Both the position numbers and the translations under genes were made by a program. From the NCBI GenBank assembly GCA_036494005.1, contig DASXOV010000015.1, forward strand, positions 1-13,270: a DNA stretch of 13,270 nt, given 5' to 3'. This DNA comes from GCA-003244245 sp036494005 (GTDB taxonomy: Bacteria; Actinomycetota; Actinomycetes; Mycobacteriales; Pseudonocardiaceae). A model generated the notes under the pieces. It did no database searches. It was given only the letters and a program-made list of their open reading frames with translations, and was not told the origin of the DNA. Of this stretch, positions 7,033 to 13,270 are shown in pieces (positions within the stretch are counted from its first letter, which is position 1; each line of letters opens with the position of its first letter).

Positions 7033-7260
7033 TCAGCGGTCGATTGCCTTGCGGATCGCGTCGCGTGCCCGGTCCATGATGGCTATCGGTGGCCCGAGCA
7101 GAAGATTCGCCGTGGCGCTTTCCACGCCCGGATGCGGACGGGTGGGTGCGACCGCCTCAGCCACCCGCACTGCTGCGGCCATCGTGTGAAGACGTTCGGG
7201 GCCGTGTGCCTTGCGCAGCAGCAGGGCGATGACATCGTCACCCCTGTCATCCGGTGGCAC
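7033..7260 (-). CDS. Small hypothetical protein (75 aa)
   Basis: This gene of unknown function encodes 75 residues. The start is a GTG at 7258-7260 with AGAAGG five bases upstream, which supports real translation. The protein begins with an acidic MPPDDRGDD segment, then alternates hydrophobic and basic stretches. It has a central AAAVRVAEAVAP helix-like run and a C-terminal amphipathic region (LLLGPPIAIMDRARDAIRKA). I see no signal peptide, no cysteines and no recognised domain. It lies 270 bases upstream of the dehydratase gene on the same strand, but the candidate promoter in between suggests separate transcription. The composition and codon use look coding; the alternative frames on this stretch are Cys/Arg-rich and look like shadows. 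Confidence 0.55.
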   Translation of the reverse strand: MPPDDRGDDVIALLLRKAHGPERLHTMAAAVRVAEAVAPTRPHPGVESATANLLLGPPIAIMDRARDAIRKAIDR

Positions 7261-7297
7261 AGGTTCCTTCTTTCTTCAGCGCAGCCTCCGCGAGCGA

Positions 7298-7351
7298 TCA
7301 TGCCCGTACCCAGCTGGGAGGACGATCCCGCCGATAACCACTGGACCGCAT
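7298..7351 (-). other. Possible short leader ORF (17 codons) upstream of the 75-aa gene
   Basis: On the minus strand GGAGG sits six bases before an ATG at 7349-7351, opening a 17-codon frame that reads MRSSGYRRDRPPSWVRA and stops with TGA at 7298-7300, 37 bases before the GTG of the 75-residue gene. The strong ribosome binding site and Arg-rich product suggest a leader or upstream ORF, but so short a frame can arise by chance. Confidence 0.22.
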
Positions 7352-7478
7352 GGCTCCCCTCCTGCGGTCGGTCACGAGCTCTTGTTCTCAGAGCTTCCCG
7401 GGGGCGCACCGATTTTTGTACCCTCAGCAGCCGGATCCACCCGAAGTTCCCTGGACGACACCCTGTGAATGACCAGGC

Positions 7479-8249
7479 TCAGCGCCCGATGCCGGGCAGC
7501 GCGGGCGGTATGAGGGGCGGAACCGGGCTGACCTTGCTGGGCACTGGCCGGCCGGAGGTGGTGGGTGGGCTTTGTTCCACGCTGATAGTTCCGTCGGGGT
7601 TAATGGTCACAGGGACCGGGGCGGTGGTGGTTGCGGCGGGAGTCTCCGACGTCGGCAGGTTCGAGCTGTGCGGCGCAGGCGGGATTGCCGGGTTCTGGGG
7701 GCCGGCCGGGGCGTCGACCACTCGTCCGATGGTGGTCCCCTTGCCGTTACCACCGATGGTCTCGCCGCTGGCCCACTCGAAGCCGGTGATGCCCATCATG
7801 GCCAGCCCGAAGGCGCCGAGCGCGGCTACGGCCACCATTGCCCAGCGCAAGGTGGCGATCCGCCGGGGACGATCCGCCGGCTGCGGCCCGCTGCCGGAAC
7901 CATCGATGCTGTCGGTGAGCTGCTCCTCGTCAGGCGGGTCATTGGCCGCGGAGATGTGGGAGCGTTCGGCCCTGGATCTGTGGCGGGAGATCGGCAACGA
8001 ACGGGTGCGCTGGGCGAGAGAGTGAACCCGGTCCCGGCTGCGTTCCAGTGAAGCCTGGTACATCGTGGTACTGATCGTGGTGGTCACGCTGGCTCCGGCC
8101 GCCCCGATCAGGGTTCCGGCTGCGCCGAGCCGGGAGGCGAGCACGGCAGCGGTGACCGCTGCGAGGGCGGCCGCGAGGACGTGGGTCAGGTTGAGCCGGG
8201 TCGTGCGCGTGGTGTCCTCTGGGCTCGGAGCCGAATGCGGCGCAGTCAT
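7479..8249 (-). CDS. Hypothetical membrane protein with Pro/Thr-rich C-terminal tail
   Basis: The function of this 256-residue protein is not recognised. A polar N-terminus is followed by an Ala/Gly-rich hydrophobic region (about 21-60) long enough for one or two membrane segments, then a basic, charged linker (about 66-130, including SLERSRDRVHSLAQRTRS). A second clear membrane helix follows (about 135-155, MVAVAALGAFGLAMMGITGF). The C-terminal about 95 residues are Pro/Thr/Ser-rich with few charges and end in a proline-rich tail, which looks like a flexible, probably extracytoplasmic segment. The ATG at 8247-8249 follows GGAG closely. The gene is divergent from the SpoIIE phosphatase gene and shares a 276-base upstream region with it, so the two could be co-regulated. 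Proteins of this build (Gly/Ala-rich helices, linker, helix, Pro-rich tail) are common but poorly characterised in actinomycetes. Confidence 0.75.
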   Translation of the reverse strand: MTAPHSAPSPEDTTRTTRLNLTHVLAAALAAVTAAVLASRLGAAGTLIGAAGASVTTTISTTMYQASLERSRDRVHSLAQRTRSLPISRHRSRAERSHISAANDPPDEEQLTDSIDGSGSGPQPADRPRRIATLRWAMVAVAALGAFGLAMMGITGFEWASGETIGGNGKGTTIGRVVDAPAGPQNPAIPPAPHSSNLPTSETPAATTTAPVPVTINPDGTISVEQSPPTTSGRPVPSKVSPVPPLIPPALPGIGR

Positions 8250-8359
8250 GATCTCCGGTGTGCCGGCGGTCTACGGGTCAGGGACCAACGCCGGAAAAGT
8301 TCGGTGCTGGCGTCAGCCACCGTAACCACGGGGGGCGACCACGGCCACTCGAACAGCTA

Positions 8360-8375
8360 CCGGAGAGCCGGAGAG
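8360..8375. repeat. Tandem 8-bp direct repeat in the divergent promoter region
   Basis: CCGGAGAG occurs twice without a gap (8360-8367 and 8368-8375), between the divergent membrane-protein and phosphatase genes. It directly abuts an inverted repeat starting at 8376. The repeats are plain in the sequence; a role as a regulator site is inference. Confidence 0.7.
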
Positions 8376-8396
8376 ACAGCCGCCTGACCAGGCTGT
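8376..8396. promoter_or_regulatory. Nested inverted repeats, candidate operator
   Basis: ACAGCC (8376-8381) and GGCTGT (8391-8396) form a perfect 6-bp inverted repeat with a 9-base centre. Inside it, GCCTG (8382-8386) and CAGGC (8389-8393) form a second pair that shares bases with the right arm. The element lies 130 bases upstream of the phosphatase start and 127 bases upstream of the divergent membrane-protein gene. No run of T follows, so a terminator is unlikely. Confidence 0.4.
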
Positions 8397-8525
8397 TGCT
8401 TGGTCGCCTGCGAGGTGGGTGAAGAAGCCAGCGCCAGGTGGGAGCGGCGGAACTGGTCCGGGAGCTGTCTTCCAGGCGCGGTTGTGGGTCTCCCGGTCGG
8501 GTGGAGAGGTGGAAGGGTAGGGCTG

Positions 8526-9809
8526 GTGACGGATGCTCTGGAGGGGGTCCGGCCCGGTGTGGGTGCGTTGTTGCGGGATCTGGACCGGGCACCGCCGGCG
8601 GAGTTGGTGGAGACCTGCGCGGCGTGGCTGCAGCAGTGGCTTTCGGCGCCGGGGTGTGTGCTGCTGCTGGCCGATTACAGCGAGGTCAGCCTGGAACCGG
8701 TCCCCGCGGGTGATACTGCGTACACGACTGAGGTTCAGGACATGCTCACCAGCCCGGCGGGCAGGGCCTACCGGGAACAACGGCGGGTCCATCACCAACT
8801 CGGCGAACCCGACCCGGTGCAGGTGGTGTATCTGCCGGTGTCGATTCGGGCCGAGCGTCTCGGGGTTCTCACGGTCACCCTGCCCGGCCGGGGACTCGAC
8901 GGTGACACGGCCGCTGTCCTCGACGATGTCGCGCAGGTCCTGGGTTATGTGCTGACCGGGGCCCGCCGCTACACCGATCGGTTCGAGATGCTGCGTCGCC
9001 GCCGCGCGCTGGGCCTGGCCGCGGAGATCCAGTGGGAGTTGTTGCCGTCGCTGGCCTACGAATTGCCCGGGTTCTCCATCGCCGGTGCCCTCGAACCGGC
9101 CTATGACATTGGTGGGGACAGTTTCGACTATGCGGTGAGCGCGCATCGGCTCACCGTCTCCATCACCGACGGGGTGGGGCGGGGTGTGCGGGCCGCGTTG
9201 CTGGCCAGTCTCACCTGCACCGCGATGCGCAACGCCCGCCGCTCCCATGCCGGCATCGCCGAACAAGCCCACGCGGCCAACCAGCACCTGGCCGAGCAGT
9301 TCCCCGGCCCCTCCTTCGTGACCGGGCTGCTCCTGGAGCTAGACATCGACACCGGCGCGGGGACAATCCTCAACGCGGGCCACCCCCCGCCATTCGTGCT
9401 GCGCGACGGCGCCGTCACCGAGCTGGCGATACCGCCCAACCTGCCACTGGGCCTGTTCCCCACCACCACCTACACGCCGCACCCGCTCCAGCTCCGGCCC
9501 GGCGACCGGGTCCTGCTGATCACCGACGGCATCACCGAGGCCCACCCGATCGGCGGCCCCAGCTTCGGCGATCCCCGACTCACCGACATCCTCACCACCC
9601 ACCCACATCTGCCACCCGCCGAATTCGTCCGCCACCTTACCCGCGCCGTCGTCGACTTCCGCGACGGCGAACTCACCGACGACGCAACCGCCGTCTGCCT
9701 GGACTGGCGCCCGCGCACATCCCCAGGCCACCACACCCAGCACTCAACGGACCTCAGGCCGCCTCCAAGCGCGCCTGCCCTCCGCCGCCCGAAATCAACT
9801 AACTCCTGA
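8526..9809 (+). CDS. SpoIIE-family PP2C serine phosphatase with N-terminal GAF-like domain
   Basis: Such enzymes are metal-dependent protein phosphatases (RsbU/RsbP type) that typically dephosphorylate anti-sigma-factor antagonists in partner-switching pathways. The 427-residue protein has a probable GAF-like sensory region (about 1-150) and then the SpoIIE/PP2C catalytic domain: the LAAEIQWELLPSL entry helix, IGGDSFDY (195-202, Asp198), ITDGVGRG (213-220, Asp215), NAGHPPP (283-289), LLITDGITEA (330-339, Asp334) and LTDDAT (383-388). The metal-binding aspartates are all present. The usual GHG of the second motif is GRG here. The start is the GTG at 8526-8528, with GGAAGG nine bases upstream; the frame is open to 8400 but that extension looks non-coding. 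The C-terminal 35 residues are low-complexity. No anti-sigma factor or STAS antagonist is adjacent, so the pathway is unknown. The protein appears cytosolic, with no membrane segment. Confidence 0.88.
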   Translation: MTDALEGVRPGVGALLRDLDRAPPAELVETCAAWLQQWLSAPGCVLLLADYSEVSLEPVPAGDTAYTTEVQDMLTSPAGRAYREQRRVHHQLGEPDPVQVVYLPVSIRAERLGVLTVTLPGRGLDGDTAAVLDDVAQVLGYVLTGARRYTDRFEMLRRRRALGLAAEIQWELLPSLAYELPGFSIAGALEPAYDIGGDSFDYAVSAHRLTVSITDGVGRGVRAALLASLTCTAMRNARRSHAGIAEQAHAANQHLAEQFPGPSFVTGLLLELDIDTGAGTILNAGHPPPFVLRDGAVTELAIPPNLPLGLFPTTTYTPHPLQLRPGDRVLLITDGITEAHPIGGPSFGDPRLTDILTTHPHLPPAEFVRHLTRAVVDFRDGELTDDATAVCLDWRPRTSPGHHTQHSTDLRPPPSAPALRRPKSTNS

Positions 9810-9812
9810 GAC

Positions 9813-9820
9813 GGAGGAGG
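9813..9820 (+). promoter_or_regulatory. Strong ribosome binding site downstream of the phosphatase gene
   Basis: GGAGGAGG lies just after the phosphatase stop and five bases before a GTG at 9826-9828. Its strength and spacing indicate that a gene starts, or once started, here in the same transcript. Confidence 0.5.
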
Positions 9821-9825
9821 CACCT

Positions 9826-10023
9826 GTGACTGGTGTGGCGAGGGATGCGTCGGCCGAGCCGGGAGATGGCCTGGATGCGCAGCGCCAGAAAGCCAGCACG
9901 TTACAGCTATTCCGTAGAGCTCCTGCACAGCTTGGACTAATCATCGCCGGGCTTGCGGTGTCGACCCCCCGGTTCCGAGTCATAGCAATTGATGTGACCA
10001 AGGAAGTGGGATGGGCTCCCGGT
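9826..10023 (+). pseudogene. Possible truncated gene in the phosphatase operon
   Basis: A GTG with an excellent ribosome binding site, 16 bases after the phosphatase stop, opens a frame beginning MTGVARDASAEPGDGLDAQR. The frame stays open to 10512, but from about 10024 it runs antisense to the well-supported XRE regulator gene, so the real product cannot be that long in its original form. From about 9885 on, the DNA is less GC-rich and third positions lose their G/C preference. The simplest reading is a gene whose 5' end survives and whose remainder was lost where the regulator genes now lie. I recognise no domain in the remaining 65 codons. A short functional peptide or a chance frame are alternatives. 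Confidence 0.25.
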
Positions 10024-11292
10024 CTACGCGTTCCTGTACCTCCTGTGAACGCTGCCCACACCGAAGCGATTGCACAGGGAGTCCAGTTCCCAGACCCGAT
10101 GCCGGGACCGCCGGTGCAGGTCCGTTACCAGGTTGCGGGCGATCGGGTTGAGCCGGATCCGCTGCGGCGCGAGCCGGTCCGCGGTGTCCAGGTGCCGGAT
10201 TGCCTCGCCGTCGCGGTCCGGCCCGTCCTGAGCCACCGCGCGGGCCAGGTCAAGGTGCATCTCCGAGGATGCTGTGAGGCTACCGAGTGCTTCCACGTCT
10301 GGAGGCGTCCGAGTGATCTCTTCGTAAGCGCGGGCGCCTTCGCCCAGCTCGACACCGATGCCCAGCCGGTTCAGTCGGACATTGGTGGGGCCGAAGTGCC
10401 GGCCCATCCCGTTGCGCTCCCCGACCCGGCGCGCGATCATCGCGGCCTCGTCCAGGTGAGCGCGGGCCTCGTCGCCGCGCCGCTCCCGCGCCGAAATCCA
10501 CGCGTGGCGTAAATGCAGGAAGCCAATCATCTCGGCGGGCAGGGTGTCCGCGGTATCCAGTCGTACCGCAGGAGTCAGTTCGTCGATACCTGTGGACACC
10601 AGCGCCCGCGCACGATCCTGTGCCCCGAGGCAGGACAAATCCGACGCCCAGAACCAGTGGGCGAATCCGATCATCGCCGGGTTGCCGTGTTGCCGGGCTA
10701 CCTTGTGCATGTGGCGGCCGGCGGCCGCTGAAAGGTCGAGGTTTCCCGCGCTGACTCGCACGACCGGTCCGGCCACCGAGCATGTGGTGACCAGCGCGGT
10801 GACTGCCCGGTCCCGGTCGGCTGAGGCTGCCGTCAACGCGTGCACCTGCAACTCGGTGATCAGCGTGCCGAGGTCTCGCCCGGCCAGGGACAATCGGCTC
10901 TGGTCGCGGTGCTGGTTCGCGGTCTGCGCCCAGGTCACCAGTTCGTCCAGCGGCCGGGGCCGTACGTCGGGCACGTCGCCGGGGCCGTAGTTGTGCAGGG
11001 CCGTCTGAATACCGGGCACGGCCGTCAGCGCGTTGGCGGTGTCCCGGTCGACCGGCTGGTAGGGCTCGCCGGTCAGGTCGGTCACCGAGCATCCCAGCGC
11101 CCTGGCCAGGCCGTCGATCAGCCCGCGCCGGTTGAATCCCCGTTGCCCCAGCTCCAGCATCGACAGGTAGGGCTTACTGATCCCGGCCAGCCCGGCCACC
11201 ACGTCCAAGCTCAGCCCGCGACGCTTACGGATCAGGCGGGCCCGCCGCCCGATCTCCACAGACTCCCGGCTCACCGAAACGGTCTTCGCCAC
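10024..11292 (-). CDS. XRE-family HTH regulator with TPR-like C-terminal region (copy 2)
   Basis: This is a probable cytosolic transcriptional regulator of 422 residues. An XRE-type helix-turn-helix occupies about 13-70 (RARLIRKRRGLSLDVVAGLAG, then SKPYLSMLELGQRGFNRRG). The remaining about 340 residues are Ala/Leu/Arg-rich and helical, with repeated patterns such as GDEARAHLDEAAMIARRVGE and GEAIRHLDTADRLAP that look like degenerate tetratricopeptide repeats, typical of ligand- or peptide-responsive actinomycete regulators. The GTG start at 11290-11292 has GGGGAGG nine bases upstream. It is a clear paralog of the gene just upstream: both share VEIG, VAGLAG, SMLE, RRG, GTLITELQV and FGPTNV at matching positions. 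The 53-base gap from that gene suggests one operon. The gene converges with the phosphatase gene. The targets are unknown. Confidence 0.85.
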   Translation of the reverse strand: MAKTVSVSRESVEIGRRARLIRKRRGLSLDVVAGLAGISKPYLSMLELGQRGFNRRGLIDGLARALGCSVTDLTGEPYQPVDRDTANALTAVPGIQTALHNYGPGDVPDVRPRPLDELVTWAQTANQHRDQSRLSLAGRDLGTLITELQVHALTAASADRDRAVTALVTTCSVAGPVVRVSAGNLDLSAAAGRHMHKVARQHGNPAMIGFAHWFWASDLSCLGAQDRARALVSTGIDELTPAVRLDTADTLPAEMIGFLHLRHAWISARERRGDEARAHLDEAAMIARRVGERNGMGRHFGPTNVRLNRLGIGVELGEGARAYEEITRTPPDVEALGSLTASSEMHLDLARAVAQDGPDRDGEAIRHLDTADRLAPQRIRLNPIARNLVTDLHRRSRHRVWELDSLCNRFGVGSVHRRYRNA

Positions 11293-11345
11293 CGGAGCCC
11301 ACCTCCCCTGATCGGTTCAGCCACAGCAGATCCAACATTGATCAT

Positions 11346-12608
11346 CTAGTTGTTCACAGGTGGTGAACGTTGTCCGGGCAGGCCGAAGCGATCCAGCAGG
11401 CCGTCCACCTCCCGCAGGTACCGGCGGGCCCGCTGGGTCAGCTCCTCGGTCAGTTCTCGGGCGATCGGATGGTTGCGCGTGCGCACCGGCGCGGCACGAT
11501 CGGCCAGGTCGAGATGGCGGATCGCCTCATCGTCGCGGTCTCCGCCGTACTGGGCCAGCGCCCGCGCCAGATCGAAGTGGTAGGTACCGGTGCGTTCCCT
11601 GCTGTGCAGACCATCGACGTCGAGCGGTTCGCGGTGAACCCTTTCGTAGTCCCGGGGGCCTTCCCTGAGGTCGGCACCGACCGACAAGGTCCACAACGCC
11701 ACGTTGGTCGGCCCGAAGTGCAGCATGGCCGTGTTGCGCTCCCCGGTGCGCGCGGCGAGCGCGCGAGCCTGGTCGAGGTGGTCGTCGGCGTCACCGGCCC
11801 GCCCGGCCCGGGCGGCGAGTTTCGCGGCGAGCAGATGGTGCATGCCCAGCAGCTCCGCCGCGCCGGTGTCGGCAGCCGCTGGATCGGCCACCGTGTCCAG
11901 CTCCGCCAGCGCCAGTGCGTTGGCCTCCTGCGCCTGGGGTCGCGCGCCGACGTTGATCCACGTCCCGGCCCAACTGAAGCGGGCGAGCCCGAGCACGACC
12001 GGATCACCCAGCCGGGTCGCGGCGTCCAGCCCACGACGGCCGGCGGACAGCGCCAGGTCGTGATACCCGATCATCCCCGCGATGACGGCGGCGACGTGAC
12101 AAACCGTCACCAGCGCGGCCAACGCCGATTCACGAGTGTCGGCATCCTCGCCACTGCGCACCTGCAACTCGGTGATCAGCGTCCCGAGGCCCCGCCCGGC
12201 GTCGGCGTACCGGTCCTGGTCGAGGTGCTCCCGGGCTCGCTGCGCCTCCTCGGCAAGGCCGGCCACCGGACGGGCCGCACCCTCGAACGACTCGTCAAAT
12301 GTGGTGCCCACGATGGCCTCACGAATGCCGGGCACCACCGCCAGCACGTCCGCCGTCGCCCGGTCGACCGGCAGGTAGGGCTGCCCGGTCAGCACCACGA
12401 CCGGGCAGCCGATCGCGTTCGCGAGATCCTCGATCTGCCCACGCCGGGTGAACCGGCGCTCGCCGCTCTCCAGCATCGACAGCTCGTGCTCGCTCATCCC
12501 GGCGAGCCCCGCCACCATATCGACCGACAGCCCGCGATGACGGCGGATCACCCGGGCCCGGTGGCCGATCTCGACGGGCTCGTGGCTCACCGGCTTCGTC
12601 CTGGCCAT
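11346..12608 (-). CDS. XRE-family HTH regulator with TPR-like C-terminal region (copy 1)
   Basis: This 420-residue paralog of the downstream gene has the same layout: HTH at about 13-70 (RARVIRRHRGLSVDMVAGLAG, then SEHELSMLESGERRFTRRG) and a long helical, TPR-like region. Repeat-like units include GDADDHLDQARALAARTGE and DEAIRHLDLADRAAP. The ATG at 12606-12608 has GAGGTGA six bases upstream. The two copies have diverged across the recognition helix (SEHELSMLE against SKPYLSMLE), so they may bind different sites. Their matching length and aligned motifs argue for an old tandem duplication with both copies kept intact. The stop (TAG, 11346-11348) sits beside an inverted repeat. No DUF397 partner, often found next to XRE regulators in actinomycetes, is present. 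The regulated genes are not evident. Confidence 0.86.
   Translation of the reverse strand: MARTKPVSHEPVEIGHRARVIRRHRGLSVDMVAGLAGMSEHELSMLESGERRFTRRGQIEDLANAIGCPVVVLTGQPYLPVDRATADVLAVVPGIREAIVGTTFDESFEGAARPVAGLAEEAQRAREHLDQDRYADAGRGLGTLITELQVRSGEDADTRESALAALVTVCHVAAVIAGMIGYHDLALSAGRRGLDAATRLGDPVVLGLARFSWAGTWINVGARPQAQEANALALAELDTVADPAAADTGAAELLGMHHLLAAKLAARAGRAGDADDHLDQARALAARTGERNTAMLHFGPTNVALWTLSVGADLREGPRDYERVHREPLDVDGLHSRERTGTYHFDLARALAQYGGDRDDEAIRHLDLADRAAPVRTRNHPIARELTEELTQRARRYLREVDGLLDRFGLPGQRSPPVNN
11352..11368. promoter_or_regulatory. Perfect inverted repeat (6-5-6) at the end of regulator copy 1
   Basis: GTTCAC (11352-11357) and GTGAAC (11363-11368) flank a 5-base centre. The element covers the last codons of copy 1 and lies 60-76 bases upstream of the copy 2 start, where an operator or a weak transcript hairpin could sit. 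No T-run follows on the minus strand. Confidence 0.4.
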
Positions 12609-12718
12609 CGGGTATCACCTCACCCAGCAACGGTACTGCCACAGACCCGAGCGGTCAGAGCCTGCGCCGAGCCCGCCGCCGACGATCAGTGCCCAGGGAG
12701 GGCGAACCTAACGTGCCC

Positions 12719-12735
12719 TTCCGAATGAATCGGAA
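12719..12735. promoter_or_regulatory. Perfect inverted repeat (6-5-6) upstream of regulator copy 1
   Basis: TTCCGA (12719-12724) and TCGGAA (12730-12735) flank a 5-base centre, 18 bases past the stop of the disordered-protein gene and 111-127 bases upstream of the regulator copy 1 start. It has the same geometry as the repeat at 11352-11368 but different half-sites. It could be an autoregulatory operator; a terminator is less likely because no T-run follows. Confidence 0.4.
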
Positions 12736-12753
12736 ACAACCTGATGCAGAACC

Positions 12754-13266
12754 TCAGGTAGCCGGTGTCTGTGGAGTGTCGTGTCCCCTGCCTACCGACC
12801 CGGGAGGCAGACCTTGGCCCTTGTTACGGCCGGTGCCCCTGTCTGCGTCCTCCGGTACGCCTCCGGGAAATGACTCCGCCCTGGCCCTCTCGATCTTCCC
12901 CTCGGGGCTCTCCGGGTCGTGTTCGTATATCGGGCCGCTTGGACTTCCGGTCATCCCGGCCGTCGCAGGCGTGTCCGACCCGTGGACCAGATCCCCGAGC
13001 GATCCCGCATCGCGTGTTTCCTTCGTGGGCTCCGGTTCGGACGAAAGGGGCTCACCGGTGGGATCGCCCTCGGCAGAGGGATAGGGCCCCGGGATGTGGA
13101 CGTCGGCGACGATCTCCTCTTTGTCGTCCCGTTCGTTGGTGGGGTGTTGATCTCCCATGGGGACTCCGGGCTGTCCAGGTTCCCCCAGCTTCTCGGGGTC
13201 ATAGGCTGTTCCTGGCTTACCGCTCATGCCTGAACCTGTATCGCGTGTCTCCGAACTGTCGGCCAT
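12754..13266 (-). CDS. Acidic, probably disordered hypothetical protein
   Basis: This protein of 170 residues has no recognised domain. It is rich in Gly, Pro, Asp, Glu, Ser and Thr, has no Cys or Trp and no hydrophobic run long enough for a membrane helix or signal peptide, so it is probably intrinsically disordered and soluble. Segments such as KPGTAYDPEKLGEPGQPG and PESPEGKIERARAESFPGG show no true periodic repeat. I prefer this frame because its low-complexity acidic composition is self-consistent and its stop falls just before the regulator promoter region; the opposite-strand frames are Cys/Arg/Pro-rich shadows. The ATG at 13264-13266 is four bases from the window edge, so its ribosome binding site cannot be seen and the true start may lie further upstream; Met14 (13227) is another option. 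A stress-related hydrophilic protein is conceivable but unsupported. Confidence 0.6.
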   Translation of the reverse strand: MADSSETRDTGSGMSGKPGTAYDPEKLGEPGQPGVPMGDQHPTNERDDKEEIVADVHIPGPYPSAEGDPTGEPLSSEPEPTKETRDAGSLGDLVHGSDTPATAGMTGSPSGPIYEHDPESPEGKIERARAESFPGGVPEDADRGTGRNKGQGLPPGSVGRGHDTPQTPAT

Positions 13267-13270
13267 GGCC

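Noticed and set aside
5503..8025. An uninterrupted plus-strand frame of 840 codons
   Set aside because: It runs antisense to the dTDP-glucose dehydratase and two other minus-strand genes; the translation is Arg/Pro/Ser-rich with no domain, as expected of a shadow in GC-rich DNA.
8400..8525. Upstream extension of the phosphatase start
   Set aside because: The added residues are Trp/Arg/Gly-rich and look non-coding; the GTG at 8526 has a well-placed GGAAGG.
9795..10061. 88-codon minus-strand frame beyond the end of regulator copy 2
   Set aside because: Ser/Arg-rich product with no motif and no good ribosome binding site; it overlaps the ends of two better-supported genes.
11370..12728. Long plus-strand frame opposite the first XRE regulator
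   Set aside because: It mirrors the regulator gene almost exactly and its product lacks recognisable motifs, whereas the minus-strand frame has an HTH and a paralog.
12719..12735. Reading the TTCCGA/TCGGAA hairpin as an intrinsic terminator
   Set aside because: The stem is only 6 bp and no run of T follows on the minus strand, so an operator is the better guess.

Overview
The window is high-GC DNA with strong G/C preference at third codon positions, GTG as well as ATG starts and GGAGG-type ribosome binding sites. Its gene families (a poly-lysine-synthetase-like NRPS, a SpoIIE phosphatase, XRE regulators with TPR-like tails) point to an actinomycete. Genus cannot be decided from the sequence. 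Nothing here is ribosomal or core housekeeping, so it reads as an accessory or specialised-metabolism region.

Left part (1-5067, all minus strand): a three-gene cassette read right to left. A 164-residue SET-domain protein (4573-5067) overlaps the start of a 1374-residue membrane NRPS (452-4576) by ATGA. The NRPS overlaps the start of an undecaprenyl-diphosphatase gene, uppP (from 455, cut by the window edge), by GTGA. The NRPS has the epsilon-poly-L-lysine synthetase layout: adenylation domain, carrier domain, then about six membrane segments separating three soluble left-handed-helix-like domains, with no thioesterase. The specificity code read from it (D-S-E-C-Y-G-G-V-T-K) resembles codes for basic amino acids. 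My working model, which is inference, is a membrane enzyme making a short cationic isopeptide or homopolymer, a SET enzyme that may methylate it or its lysine-like monomer, and a UppP giving lipid-carrier recycling or self-protection.

Middle part (5068-8249): a regulatory and decayed stretch (5068-5763) with a candidate promoter for the cassette, clustered GGTGAC words and a possible transporter remnant; a lone dTDP-glucose 4,6-dehydratase (5764-6762, minus); an 11-bp tandem repeat upstream of its promoter; a 75-residue hypothetical protein (7033-7260, minus); and a hypothetical membrane protein with a Pro/Thr-rich tail (7479-8249, minus). The stretch from about 4.6 to 6.8 kb looks more AT-rich than its flanks.

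Right part (8250-13266): a divergently transcribed GAF-like/SpoIIE-type PP2C phosphatase (8526-9809, plus), a possible truncated gene behind it, two tandem paralogous XRE regulators with TPR-like C-terminal regions (10024-11292 and 11346-12608, minus), and an acidic, apparently disordered protein (12754-13266, minus). The regulators may control neighbouring genes, but the sequence does not show which. No tRNA, rRNA, CRISPR array, transposase or integrase was seen.
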